This document shows, piece after piece, positions 23,641 to 31,810 of a stretch of DNA of 50,462 nucleotides. The position numbers and the translations under genes were made by a program. This DNA is from Armatimonadota bacterium (GTDB lineage: Bacteria > Armatimonadota > Armatimonadia > Armatimonadales > Armatimonadaceae). How positions within the stretch are numbered: the stretch's first letter is position 1; every line of letters starts with the position of its first letter. A model generated the notes under the pieces. That model saw only the letters and a program-made list of their open reading frames with translations. It ran no database searches and was not told where the DNA came from. Location of the stretch: NCBI GenBank assembly GCA_026392155.1, contig JAPLCP010000056.1, forward strand, positions 1 to 50,462, in the 5' to 3' direction.

Positions 23641-24211
23641 GCATCAGATCTTGGTAGGCTTTGAGAGCGTGTGAGCGTACTTGGAGCGTAAGCGCCATCG
23701 CATCACTGGCTTCATTGAGGGCGAGCATCACCTGATGCACATCTACCGGCTCACCGAGCGCCAGGGCCTCAGTCAGCTCCTCGCTCTTTTGCTGCGACTG
23801 ATTGACATTTTTAATAAAGCCCTCGACCACTTCCCCAAATGCGGGAGCTACCGCTCCGCCATTGAGGGCCGCGAAGCCTGAGCTGGTGGATATCTGGAGT
23901 GTGTCGTTCTCGGTTAGTGTCCGGTTTCCTAGGGTCTGAGGATCTTGTCCCGCTCCAACTCCTTGCACGGTCATCCCAGGGTTGTTCTGGAGGCCGTTAA
24001 AGGCCTGCATGGCCTTGGGGTCGTTGAGAAGCCCCGTCATTCCATTGGGAGGAAGGGGGCCATTGGCATTGCCTCCCGCTTGGGCACTGCCGGGATTGGC
24101 GATACTCTGAAAATTGGCAAGAATTTTTTGTGCATCGCCTGCACCACCGATATTCTGGGTGCGTGGGGCTGGCATAAAAGGGCTTGAGATAGGGTTAATA
24201 GGGTCTGGCAT
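23627..24211 (-). CDS. fliE: FliE, MS ring-rod junction protein, with long N-terminal extension
   Basis: The C-terminal 90 residues match FliE: SSGFAALNGGAVAPAFGEVV, then VNQSQQKSEELTEALALG and EPVDVHQVMLALNEASDAM, ending QVRSHALKAYQDLMQIPL. At 194 residues it is almost twice the usual size; the extra N-terminal 95 residues are Gly/Asn/Pro-rich and low in complexity. FliE links the MS ring to the proximal rod. The gene ends within the tandem duplication described above. Confidence 0.93.
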   Translation of the reverse strand: MPDPINPISSPFMPAPRTQNIGGAGDAQKILANFQSIANPGSAQAGGNANGPLPPNGMTGLLNDPKAMQAFNGLQNNPGMTVQGVGAGQDPQTLGNRTLTENDTLQISTSSGFAALNGGAVAPAFGEVVEGFIKNVNQSQQKSEELTEALALGEPVDVHQVMLALNEASDAMALTLQVRSHALKAYQDLMQIPL

Positions 24212-24233
24212 AACAGTTCCTCAGGACAGGGGC

Positions 24234-24644
24234 TTAGATCCGTCCTAGTTCAATCGCACGAGAGATCATGGTCTTGGTGGCGTTCGCGGCGCCTATATTG
24301 GCTTCATAGGCACGGGTCGCGGCGATCATGTCCACCATTTCCTCAACGATATCCACATTGGGCATGGCGACATTTCCTTGGGTATCAGCATCGGGATGGC
24401 CAGGGCGATAGACGCTCTTTACACCCTCTTTCTGTTCTAGTGTATCGGTTACTTTGACGCCACCGGGCTTGCCGTCTTCGCCGGTAATCGCCTCAAAGCG
24501 CACCATCTGGCGCAGGTAGGGGCCAGTCTTGCCATCGCTACGTCGTGTGGTTTCCGCATTGGCGATATTGCGCGAGACTGTATCCAGGCGGGCACGCTCG
24601 GCGCTGAGGCCACTTCCGCTGATTCTTAAACTAGAGATAGACAT
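24234..24644 (-). CDS. flgC: FlgC, proximal rod protein
   Basis: This 136-residue protein has the rod N-terminal motif (ISGSGLSAERARLDTVSRNIAN), the FlgC-type YLRQMVRFEAI segment, HPDADTQGNVAMPNVDIVEEM and a C-terminal helix (DMIAATRAYEANIGA). Length is normal for FlgC. Confidence 0.96.
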   Translation of the reverse strand: MSISSLRISGSGLSAERARLDTVSRNIANAETTRRSDGKTGPYLRQMVRFEAITGEDGKPGGVKVTDTLEQKEGVKSVYRPGHPDADTQGNVAMPNVDIVEEMVDMIAATRAYEANIGAANATKTMISRAIELGRI

Positions 24645-24669
24645 AGTAAAAATTCCTCACGGCACTACG

Positions 24670-25053
24670 CTAGCGCGGTGCCTCCGTAATGACGCTATGG
24701 AGAATATCGTGGCGCAGCCGAGCTGCCTGGGTGAGAGCCTCGTAGGCGAGCTGATTGACCGCAAGCTCCACCACTTGCTGATCAATGGAGAGTTGGTTCT
24801 CATCGGCGCGTCCTAGAGTCTGTTGACTGGGCTTGGTGGCAAGATCGAGATCAGGCTGCGAGGCAGCATCGGCGTGAAGTGGATCGGCTAGCATGGCATC
24901 GCGGATGCTACGGAGCTGCTCCTCAAACTCGACCGTCTTGGGGACAAAGCCGGGAGTCTCTGCGTTGGCGACAGCATCGACATACGCGCGGTGCCGTGCG
25001 GACATGCCATTGAGCGCTCCGCGAACCACAATATCGGTACGTGTTTCAAACAC
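24670..25053 (-). CDS. flgB: FlgB, proximal rod protein
   Basis: This 127-residue protein has the FlgB pattern: ALNGMSARHRAYVDAVANAET near the N-terminus, then VEFEEQL, and a C-terminal helix QQVVELAVNQLAYEALTQAAR. The start is a GTG at 25053 with AAGGAG 8 nt upstream. It is the first gene of the long minus-strand operon and is divergent from the response-regulator gene. Confidence 0.94.
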   Translation of the reverse strand: MFETRTDIVVRGALNGMSARHRAYVDAVANAETPGFVPKTVEFEEQLRSIRDAMLADPLHADAASQPDLDLATKPSQQTLGRADENQLSIDQQVVELAVNQLAYEALTQAARLRHDILHSVITEAPR

Positions 25054-25154
25054 TGCTTCTACTCCTTTCCCTCCGTCAAGGGATGGCTTGTCTTATTGAG
25101 ACACTGCCACTTTGAAGTATCGTAGGTTTAGGCATCTTGGAGCATAGCTTATGC

Positions 25155-25218
25155 GGCTAATAATTTTTAGCCACTTGTGCATAGACCGCACTCCAAATGG
25201 AGAATCACCCGCTATAAT
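25155..25218. promoter_or_regulatory. Divergent control region between flgB and response regulator
   Basis: The 216-bp intergenic region contains an inverted repeat GGCTAA (25155-25160) / TTAGCC (25167-25172), a second inverted repeat CTCCA-AA-TGGAG (25191-25202) and a consensus -10 TATAAT (25213-25218) on the plus strand without a clear -35 box. The repeats are placed like operator or activator sites for the divergent genes. No sigma-28-type motif is visible on the flgB side. Confidence 0.45.
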
Positions 25219-25269
25219 CTATGTATTGTAGGCAGATATAGACTGCTCTAACTTCAGGAGTTTCTCAGG

Positions 25270-25953
25270 ATGGTTCAAATTTTACTGGCGGTCGAGGATC
25301 CTCTCCTTCGCAATCTTCTGGCAGAACGGCTGACACAAGAAAACGATTTTCAGATCTCCGGTGCGGTGGGAGATCCAGAGAGCTTGCTGGAAGTGGTGAT
25401 GTTAGGTCAGCCCGAAGTGATTATTCTGGATCTACAGTGGAGCAATGCCAGTGGCCTAGCGCTTCTGGAGCGTGTGCTCCTCCAGAAGCCCGACTCCATG
25501 TTCTTGACCCTGGTGAGTGAAGAGGCGGAGGATGCTCAGGTAATGGCGGCGCAGAACGGTGCCCGAGGTGTCGTTACCAAGACGGAGGGTATTACCGTTC
25601 TTCCCCAAGCGATTCGGGCACTAGGGCGTGGTGAGGTCTGGTTTACCCGGCAGGTCTCGCGGCGAATCTTTCAGGAGTACCATCGCCTTGCCCGCCAGCT
25701 TCGGGAGCAAGAGCAGCCTCTCTCAGGCCTCTCTCCCAAAGAGCGTGAGGTGCTTGCCCATGTCGCGGAGGGACTCACCAACCGCGATATCGCCGAGCAG
25801 CTCCACATGAGTGTCCACACCGTGAAGCTCCATGTTCAGCGGATTCTACAAAAGCTTGAGCTACCCAACCGAACTGAGGCTGCAGTCTTTGCGGTTCGGG
25901 AAGGGCTGGTGAGCTCCCTGCCAAAACGGGTTGCTCCCAAGGATACCGTGTAA
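25270..25953 (+). CDS. NarL/FixJ-family response regulator (orphan)
   Basis: This 227-residue protein has an N-terminal receiver domain with acidic residues E9-D10, the likely phospho-acceptor D54 (in VIILDLQW) and the conserved Lys in VVTKTEG. The C-terminal LuxR-type HTH reads LSPKEREVLAHVAEGLTNRDI, then AEQLHMSVHTVKLHVQRILQK. No histidine kinase is nearby. Its position between the divergent flgB operon and motAB suggests it controls flagellar or motility genes, perhaps through the inverted repeats in the flgB intergenic region; that role is inferred. Confidence 0.9.
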   Translation: MVQILLAVEDPLLRNLLAERLTQENDFQISGAVGDPESLLEVVMLGQPEVIILDLQWSNASGLALLERVLLQKPDSMFLTLVSEEAEDAQVMAAQNGARGVVTKTEGITVLPQAIRALGRGEVWFTRQVSRRIFQEYHRLARQLREQEQPLSGLSPKEREVLAHVAEGLTNRDIAEQLHMSVHTVKLHVQRILQKLELPNRTEAAVFAVREGLVSSLPKRVAPKDTV

Positions 25954-25977
25954 ATACCAGGTCATACTGGTATTTTT
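25952..25977 (+). terminator. Terminator after response regulator
   Basis: AAATACCAG (25952-25960) and CTGGTATTT (25967-25975) form a perfect 9-bp stem with a 6-nt loop, followed by TTAAT. It overlaps the stop codon of the gene. Confidence 0.75.
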
Positions 25978-26107
25978 AATGTCGGTATTTATGCTTTGAT
26001 TATTTTTAAGTGACTTGAAAGTGCTGTTTTAACCGTTTAATTACTGTGTTTTAGAAATATTAGCGTCTCTATAGATGCGATCTCCTAACCGAAAACATGA
26101 TAGGTAT

Positions 26108-26142
26108 GCTTCTGGGCTCTGAACCCTTCAGAGACTAGAAGC
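26108..26142 (+). promoter_or_regulatory. Large interrupted hairpin in the motA leader
   Basis: GCTTCT-ggg-CTCTGAA-ccc-TTCAGAG-act-AGAAGC is a symmetric interrupted stem: an inner 7-bp stem with a CCC loop (26117-26133) and an outer 6-bp stem (26108-26113 with 26137-26142). It lies 25 nt before the motA ATG. No T run follows, so it is not a classical terminator; a leader structure or protein-binding site is likely. Confidence 0.5.
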
Positions 26143-26167
26143 GCCTTAGTGTACGGAGATCGCTAAG

Positions 26168-27028
26168 ATGTTGGTAATCGTTGGGTTTGTAATCGTCATT
26201 GGAAGTGTGCTTGGTGGCTATATCATGCACCATGGCCAGATCGGAGTCCTGATTCAGGTCTCTGAGTTTCTCATTATTGGGGGGGCTGCCCTAGGAGCGA
26301 TGCTCATGGGGAACCCACTGCCTGCTGTGAAGGCTACGTTCCAGCGCTCGTTTGCGCTGGCGAAGGGCAATCCCTTCACCCAGAAGACATACGCGGAGCT
26401 TCTGACGTTTCTTTATGAGGTCTTTACCCTCGCCAAAAAAGATGGCTTGTTGGCTCTGGAGAAGCATGTCGAGAATCCTCAAGAGAGTGAGCTCTTCAAG
26501 AAGTACCCCGCTCTAGTGCGCAACCACCATGCCGTTTCGTTCTTTGCAGATACGGTCAAAGTGCTGCTCTCAGGAGCGATTGAGGCGCACCACTTAGGGG
26601 AGATGCTCGAAGTGGATATCGAGCAGCACGCGGAAGAGGCGCTGGTCGCTTCCCATGTTCTCGCGCGAACCTCGGATGCCATGCCTGGCTTTGGAATCGT
26701 CGCCGCCGTTCTTGGAGTCGTCGTGACCATGGGATCTATTGGCGGAGCCGCCGCGGAGATTGGGCAGAAAGTCGGTGCGGCTCTTGTGGGAACGTTCTTA
26801 GGAATCCTGCTGGCCTATGGCGTGCTGAGCCCACTATCCCAGTCTTGTGAGGGCCAAGCGAAGGCGGAGACAGCGTATCTGATCTGCCTAAAAGTTGCCC
26901 TGATCGCGTTCGCCAATGGTGAGCCTCCGATGACGGCTGTCGAGTTTGCCCGCCGCAGTATCGAGCCCGGTGTGCGCATCTCGTTTACCGAGCTAGAGCT
27001 ACTGCTCAAAGAGCAAAAAGGCAAGTAA
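26168..27028 (+). CDS. motA: MotA, stator proton channel subunit
   Basis: This 286-residue MotA/TolQ-family protein has four membrane segments (about residues 1-22, 30-50, 170-190 and 198-222), a large cytoplasmic loop, and the conserved Pro regions SDAMPGFGIVAAVLG and AYGVLSPLSQ. It forms the stator with MotB. ATG 26168 follows GGAG with about 9-nt spacing. motB begins 10 nt after its stop. Confidence 0.95.
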   Translation: MLVIVGFVIVIGSVLGGYIMHHGQIGVLIQVSEFLIIGGAALGAMLMGNPLPAVKATFQRSFALAKGNPFTQKTYAELLTFLYEVFTLAKKDGLLALEKHVENPQESELFKKYPALVRNHHAVSFFADTVKVLLSGAIEAHHLGEMLEVDIEQHAEEALVASHVLARTSDAMPGFGIVAAVLGVVVTMGSIGGAAAEIGQKVGAALVGTFLGILLAYGVLSPLSQSCEGQAKAETAYLICLKVALIAFANGEPPMTAVEFARRSIEPGVRISFTELELLLKEQKGK

Positions 27029-27037
27029 GGAGGCACT

Positions 27038-28060
27038 ATGAGCGCAGATCCTTCCGAAGAACAGCTCCGCCCCATTATCCGGATCACCAGGAAGAAAGTA
27101 ATCGTGGCGGGACACCACGGTGGTTCGTGGAAAGTGGCCTATGCTGACTTTGTGACCGCGATGATGGCCTTCTTTCTGGTGATGTGGATCGTCAGTATGG
27201 ACCAGGCGATCAAAGAGGAGATTGCGGAGTACTTCAACAACCCGCCGTCTGCTAGCGTGCAGAGCAAAGCGGGAATCTCTAATTTGTCGATGGGGGGCAA
27301 GAGTCCGGTTTCTATTGGCGTTGGAGTCGGCCTCAATGCCAAGAACTGGCGTGACCTTGCGATGGAGCTCCAGCGTGAGAATATGGTCAAGGCCGATATG
27401 AACATTAAATCTCGAATTGCGAGCCAGTCGACGGTCTCAGGGCTGGCGAAACAAGTGGAGATTAAGCTGACATCGTATGGCATGCTGATCCAGCTTGTTG
27501 AAGCGGAGAACTCGCCTTTCTTTGCTAGTGGTTCTGCCGAGCTGCCTGCTCCTACGGTCGGGATTCTAAAGCTGATCGCTCAGGAGATCGGCCAGCTTCC
27601 CAACCGAGTCTGGATCGAGGGGCACACCGATGCGGTTCCGTTTGGAACGGGCAATGGCTACTCTAACTGGGAGCTCTCGGCGGATCGTGCTAATGCGGCG
27701 CGTCGGGTGATGGAGGTCTCAGGGCTCCAGCAAAACCAGATAGAGCATATCCGAGGCTACGCAGCGAGCCAGCTTCGGGTTCCTACCAAACCTTTGGACC
27801 CCTCGAACCGTCGCGTGACCATTGTGGTGCTCTTTAGCTCCCTATCCGATGAAAAGGCGCCGGATGAGAAGCAAGCAGGTCAGGACAAGAAGGAAGCCAC
27901 TCAGGCTGCGGCTATCCGCGAGCACGATGCCAAAAATCAGTCTATGGAGCTGACCATGGAGAAGCTCCACATCCAAGACATGCGCCCCTTGGAAGGCAAC
28001 GGTCCCAACGACCCACTCGGGATTAAGACACAGGTCAGCGATATAATGGGGATCCCCTAA
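27038..28060 (+). CDS. motB: MotB, stator subunit with peptidoglycan-binding domain
   Basis: This 340-residue protein begins with a basic tail, then the single membrane helix VAYADFVTAMMAFFLVMWIV carrying the essential ion-binding Asp (about residue 37). A plug/linker region and a C-terminal OmpA-like peptidoglycan-binding domain follow (WIEGHTDAVPFG, SNWELSADRANAARRVM, PSNRRVTIVVLF). The C-terminal 60 residues are a charged extension. AAGGAGG precedes the ATG. Confidence 0.95.
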   Translation: MSADPSEEQLRPIIRITRKKVIVAGHHGGSWKVAYADFVTAMMAFFLVMWIVSMDQAIKEEIAEYFNNPPSASVQSKAGISNLSMGGKSPVSIGVGVGLNAKNWRDLAMELQRENMVKADMNIKSRIASQSTVSGLAKQVEIKLTSYGMLIQLVEAENSPFFASGSAELPAPTVGILKLIAQEIGQLPNRVWIEGHTDAVPFGTGNGYSNWELSADRANAARRVMEVSGLQQNQIEHIRGYAASQLRVPTKPLDPSNRRVTIVVLFSSLSDEKAPDEKQAGQDKKEATQAAAIREHDAKNQSMELTMEKLHIQDMRPLEGNGPNDPLGIKTQVSDIMGIP

Positions 28061-28101
28061 GCATCGGGAATCTACCGAGACACTGAGAGTTTTCCGTACA
28101 C

Positions 28102-28392
28102 TCAGACAGTAGAAGAGGGACGGGGTTTCGTGACAGCACGAGGCCCCGTCTCTGTTTTTTGTGGAGAGCTGTCCGGCGAGCTGCCCATTAAGCGGAAGAC
28201 ATCATCGGCGGCGGTGAGTGCAGCGAGGTTGTCCTGCTGAACTTCCTCGAGAGCATCTCGGCGCTGGATGACCAGGCTACGGGGAGCTTTGATTGCCAGA
28301 CGAACCTGATCGCCACGGATGCCAATGACCGCAACCTCGATATCATCGCCGATTAAAATGGACTGACCCGCTTTACGCGCAACAACCAGCAT
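28102..28392 (-). CDS. csrA: CsrA, carbon storage regulator / translational repressor
   Basis: The first 55 residues are a canonical CsrA: MLVVARKAGQSILIGDDIEV, then VAVIGIRGDQVRLAIKAP and RRDALEEVQQDN, including the RNA-binding R44-equivalent region. At 96 residues it carries a C-terminal tail of about 35 residues, longer than the usual 60-75-residue protein. The last 18 or so codons overlap the motAB terminator hairpin of the opposite strand. It follows fliW by 9 nt, as in Bacillus, and its likely target is the flagellin leader at 649-691. Confidence 0.96.
   Translation of the reverse strand: MLVVARKAGQSILIGDDIEVAVIGIRGDQVRLAIKAPRSLVIQRRDALEEVQQDNLAALTAADDVFRLMGSSPDSSPQKTETGPRAVTKPRPSSTV
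28116..28160 (+). terminator. Terminator of motAB, inside the convergent csrA 3' end
   Basis: A 17-pair stem (28116-28132 with 28137-28153, three G-U pairs) with loop ACAG is followed by G and TTTTTT (28155-28160). It is strong on the plus strand and lacks a T run on the minus strand, where it is part of the csrA coding sequence. Confidence 0.92.
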
Positions 28393-28401
28393 CCGCTCGC
28401 C

Positions 28402-28848
28402 TCAGACTTTCTCTACCGGCTGTCGCATGGCCAAGGTATGGCGGCAGGTGTAGTTACTCCCGTGCTGGACAATCTGGGTGCCAACACGCTCTTCATGGTT
28501 TATTGCCAGCGGTCCTAGTAAGTTCGTACAAACTCTACCATGATCCGCGGCCACAGAGATCGTGGTGTAGAGGGTCAGATCCGACGGATCTTTGGCACGC
28601 AGAAGCTCGACTTGGCTATCGGGAATCTCGACCTCGTAGTCAGGGATATGACGAAATGGGTCGGTGACGATTAAGGCGACCGCAGGGTCCTGAAGCGACT
28701 GGAGCCAGTAGAAACCGGACATGTTATCGTGCTCTAGGAGGCAGTAGTCATGCCGATTATCGAGACCCAGAAGGGCTATCGGGAAGTGGATCACCGCTTC
28801 CTCAGGAAGACTCAGACGCCCAAAACGCGTCGTATCGAACTCTTTCAC
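28402..28848 (-). CDS. fliW: FliW, CsrA antagonist / flagellin homeostasis factor
   Basis: The product contains the FliW core: TTRFGRLSLPEEAVIHFPIA, GFYWLQSLQDPAVALIVTDP and LTLYTTISVAADHGRVCTNL, then LLGPLAINHEERVGTQIV. I propose the GTG at 28848 as start (148 residues), because GGAG sits 6 nt upstream and the protein then begins MKEFDTTRFG like other FliW proteins. An ATG at 28854 directly abuts the same GGAG, and upstream starts lie inside flgL. FliW binds free flagellin or CsrA and releases CsrA repression when flagellin is exported. Confidence 0.93.
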   Translation of the reverse strand: MKEFDTTRFGRLSLPEEAVIHFPIALLGLDNRHDYCLLEHDNMSGFYWLQSLQDPAVALIVTDPFRHIPDYEVEIPDSQVELLRAKDPSDLTLYTTISVAADHGRVCTNLLGPLAINHEERVGTQIVQHGSNYTCRHTLAMRQPVEKV

Positions 28849-28888
28849 GCTCATCTCCGTTTTTATGCTCACTTCCGTTGAACTCACT

Positions 28889-29776
28889 TTACCGTAAATA
28901 ATCAAGGAGGGACATCCCCCCGATCTTGCTGGCCATTGCCAGTGCCGCTTGCTGGCCGTTCTCCGCTAGTTTTACCGTGACGATTGCCTCGGCGAGGTCC
29001 ACGTCGCGCAGATCAGACTGTCTGGTCTGCAGCAAGATAACTTCTTTGTCAATACCCTCTTGGGCCATCTCTAAGTAGTTCAGACGGGAGCCCATGTCGC
29101 CACGCAGGTTGATCACCCGGTTGCGATCTACATCAAGTTTGTCTATCCCTGCCTGAATCCCCGCACTATCTCCTGCACGGACCGCTTGCTCCAGCGACTT
29201 GAGGTTTGCAAAGAGATCACTTCCCGATTGGCTGCCAAGAAGCTGCTTACCCGTGACACTGATCTCGATGGGATTGCCATCGGTGACATCTATTTTGAGA
29301 GCGCTGCTGTTGCCCGCATAGGTGACCGGATCTCCGGTGAAGGGCTGAACATCGCTCTTGGTGCCGCTGTAGAGATAGCGCTGGTCTACCTTCATGTTCG
29401 CTTGCTGGAGTACGGTGCGCTGTGCTGCTTGAATCTGCGCAGCCAGCGCCGTGCGATCCGCATCGCTCCCGGTGGCGGTATTGGCGGCGCGAAGTGCGGC
29501 GTTGCGAGCGCTGAGGAGGGCATTGGAGATGTCGCCAAGCGACGACTCCGTGGCCTTCATCAGAGGAAGGGCGCCCTTGATACTCGCCCCTTGTTGCTCA
29601 CGCTCAACGAGTCGTGTCTGAATGGTGAGGAGCTCGACAGCCCCCGTGGGATTGTCTGAGGCACGCTCTAGCTTTAGGCCCGAGCTGACCTGGTTCTGGG
29701 CCTTGTTAAGGCGCATTTCTGTGTTTTGTAGGTTCGCCAGGCGCTGCTGGTGGGTCATCCAAGTGGTGATTCTCAT
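28889..29776 (-). CDS. flgL: FlgL, hook-filament junction protein
   Basis: This 295-residue flagellin-like protein has an N-terminal coiled coil (TTWMTHQQRLANLQNTEMRL, QVSSGLKLERASDNPTGAVEL), a short central domain (YLYSGTKSDVQPFTGDPV) and a C-terminal helix (EAIVTVKLAENGQQAALAMAS). It joins the hook-filament zone to flagellin. It lies directly after flgK. Confidence 0.94.
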   Translation of the reverse strand: MRITTWMTHQQRLANLQNTEMRLNKAQNQVSSGLKLERASDNPTGAVELLTIQTRLVEREQQGASIKGALPLMKATESSLGDISNALLSARNAALRAANTATGSDADRTALAAQIQAAQRTVLQQANMKVDQRYLYSGTKSDVQPFTGDPVTYAGNSSALKIDVTDGNPIEISVTGKQLLGSQSGSDLFANLKSLEQAVRAGDSAGIQAGIDKLDVDRNRVINLRGDMGSRLNYLEMAQEGIDKEVILLQTRQSDLRDVDLAEAIVTVKLAENGQQAALAMASKIGGMSLLDYLR

Positions 29777-29801
29777 GAGGGTTTTCTCTCCGTTAGTTTA
29801 T

Positions 29802-31142
29802 TTAGACACCGGTGCGCTGAATCAAGGTGTCCAGCATCTGATCGTAGGTGGAAAGGAGGCGGGCGGAGGCGGCATAGATATGCTGCTGCGCGACCATGGT
29901 GGCCAGCTCTTCGTCTAAGTTCACGCCGCTCTCCGATGACTGCATGGTCTCTAGCTGGGTCAGGCTGGCCTGGGTCATCTCTAGGCGCTGCTTGGCAAAG
30001 CTGACACGGGTTGCGACTTCCCCGACGAGGGTCTGGTAAGCGGGAAGGATACTGGGCTGGCTACGGAGCTGGGAGATCGTCCCGGCAATGGCCCCATCGC
30101 CTGCGGTTCCATCGCCGATAGCTAGACGGTTCGAGTCTGCTTGAAGCACCGAACTCACGGACATCGTGCCGCCTGAGTCAAAGACAAAGATAGGGCCGCC
30201 TGACGCGCCAGTTCTGTCGGTGCCTGTTGCATGGAGCTGGTTGACCTGGGTGGCGAGCGTGTCACGGATCGCCATCAAGCGGCTTTTGTGGTTAGGAATC
30301 TCCTGCTGCACCGCTTTCAAGCGAGCTCCGAGCTCTCCGCCGCTGGCAACGAGCTTAGTCCCATCGGTCAGGCTGGGGGAGCCCTCTGGATCAAGCTGGA
30401 TCGTCTGCGCCTCACCGTCTTGGACGAGTGTGATACCGCCCACACTGACCACAAGATCGCCACCATCTCTGCCTGAGACTTGTGCTCCCGTGAGCTGGGT
30501 AAGCTGGTTGAGAAGCTGATCCCGCTGATCCAAGAGCTCGCTGGCAGGCTGACCGACCGCTTGGGCGGAGCCAATCGTGCGGCTCAGACCGGCGATCTGC
30601 TGGGTGAGGCTATTGAGCTGGTGAATATTGCTCTCGACACCATCCTGAACTTCACTCTGAACGGCATCCAGGTCGAAAAAAGCCTGTTGGAAGCGATCCG
30701 ACACCTGGGTGGCAGAACGCACTGCCGCCGTGCGGAGGGTGGGGTCATTGGGGCGATCCGCGACGGCTTGAAAGGCGGCGAAGAAGCGATCTAAGCTGGC
30801 CTGGAGGCCCGTGTCGCTAGGCTCACCGATGACACCCTCAACACGCGTGGCAAGTCGGCTCGCAATCGTCGCATCGCCCACTTGAGCGCGGAGAGAGTCG
30901 GTGGAGCGATCCAGCCAAGAGGCGTGGCTTCGCAGGACGATACTAGCATCCACACCACCGCCCACTCCATTGCTGACTCCGGCGAGGGTGGTGCTATCTG
31001 ACGAGCTGACCGAGCGAAGCGCCGTGACCTGGCGGGAGTAGCCCGGGGTGTTGACATTGGCGATATTTTGCCCGGTTGTCTCCAGAGCACGCTGGTGGGC
31101 ATCGAGGGCTCGACTGGCGAGATAGATTCCTTGAAGTGACAT
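29802..31142 (-). CDS. flgK: FlgK, hook-filament junction protein
   Basis: This 446-residue protein has the rod/hook-like N-terminus (IYLASRALDAHQRALETTGQN, then IANVNTPGYSRQV), a segment LDRFFAAFQAVADRPNDPTLR typical of FlgK, and the C-terminal SGVNLDEELATMVAQQHIYA, then SARLLSTYDQMLDTLI. It is slightly shorter than enterobacterial FlgK. FlgN, its chaperone, is encoded just upstream. Confidence 0.96.
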   Translation of the reverse strand: MSLQGIYLASRALDAHQRALETTGQNIANVNTPGYSRQVTALRSVSSSDSTTLAGVSNGVGGGVDASIVLRSHASWLDRSTDSLRAQVGDATIASRLATRVEGVIGEPSDTGLQASLDRFFAAFQAVADRPNDPTLRTAAVRSATQVSDRFQQAFFDLDAVQSEVQDGVESNIHQLNSLTQQIAGLSRTIGSAQAVGQPASELLDQRDQLLNQLTQLTGAQVSGRDGGDLVVSVGGITLVQDGEAQTIQLDPEGSPSLTDGTKLVASGGELGARLKAVQQEIPNHKSRLMAIRDTLATQVNQLHATGTDRTGASGGPIFVFDSGGTMSVSSVLQADSNRLAIGDGTAGDGAIAGTISQLRSQPSILPAYQTLVGEVATRVSFAKQRLEMTQASLTQLETMQSSESGVNLDEELATMVAQQHIYAASARLLSTYDQMLDTLIQRTGV

Positions 31143-31176
31143 TTTGTGTGATTTCCTTAACTCTCTTTGCGTAAAC

Positions 31177-31539
31177 TCAAACTTTTTCGCTTAGTAACAC
31201 CGATGTCATGCTCGGGTCTTCGGCAAGCGAGGCGGCAAAATGATCCGTGACCGCGAGGCCGTTTTCCAGCAGGAGTCGGTTAGTGCGCATCTGGTGGCGA
31301 AGCTGGTCGAGAGCAGCACGTGCCTCAAGGCTACTCTCACGAACCAGATGGCCACGCAGCGTGGTCAGAATCTTGGCGATTGCCTCATGGTAGCGCTCTA
31401 CCCGTAGGACATCTCCCTGGATCAGTGCATCCTGCTGGCGACGGAGCAGATCACGGGCAATCTCTACTAAACGGGGGAGGGAGACAAGATCTTCTGCGCT
31501 CCACTCGGCCTGACGTATTCCCATCGAGGAGGCTGTCAT
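31177..31539 (-). CDS. flgN: FlgN-like export chaperone
   Basis: This 120-residue all-helical protein has the FlgN pattern of a long helical hairpin (LVEIARDLLRRQQDALIQGD, then VLRVERYHEAIAKILTTL and LDQLRHQMRTNRLLLENGLAV). It lies between flgM and flgK, the position of flgN in Bacillus (yvyG). It would bind FlgK/FlgL before export. Identification rests on helical profile and synteny. Confidence 0.82.
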   Translation of the reverse strand: MTASSMGIRQAEWSAEDLVSLPRLVEIARDLLRRQQDALIQGDVLRVERYHEAIAKILTTLRGHLVRESSLEARAALDQLRHQMRTNRLLLENGLAVTDHFAASLAEDPSMTSVLLSEKV

Positions 31540-31541
31540 GT

Positions 31542-31808
31542 TTAGGGATGTGACTCCAAAAGCTTCTCTGCCAGCGCGTCTTCGTCCACCTGGAACGTCC
31601 CTTGCTCGACCTGGGCGCGTAGCTCCGCCACTTCGGCGCTGCGAACATCGGGGGCCGTTTTGAGGGCATCAAACGCTGTCTGGATGTCCTCCGCACGCTG
31701 GGAGATAACGGCGGCATCCGGTCCCTCTCCCGAGGATTCGATCGTACGGTTTTTGGCTCTCTGTAGCGCCGCGATGGCGCTGACACTCAGTCCACTATCA
31801 ACTCGCAT
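31542..31808 (-). CDS. flgM: FlgM, anti-sigma-28 factor
   Basis: This 88-residue protein has a polar disordered N-terminal half and a helical C-terminal half (VISQRAEDIQTAFDALKTAP, then RSAEVAELRAQVEQGTFQVD, ALAEKLLES) that matches the sigma-28-binding region of FlgM. It holds FliA until the hook is complete, then is exported. The stop is 2 nt before flgN. Confidence 0.9.
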   Translation of the reverse strand: MRVDSGLSVSAIAALQRAKNRTIESSGEGPDAAVISQRAEDIQTAFDALKTAPDVRSAEVAELRAQVEQGTFQVDEDALAEKLLESHP

Positions 31809-31810
31809 GG

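Noticed and set aside
26069-26095. Sigma-28 promoter for motA (ACCGAAAA near 26088)
   Set aside because: The -10-like box is partly right, but the tetramer 15 nt upstream is CTAT and the 21-nt spaced CTTT box is absent.
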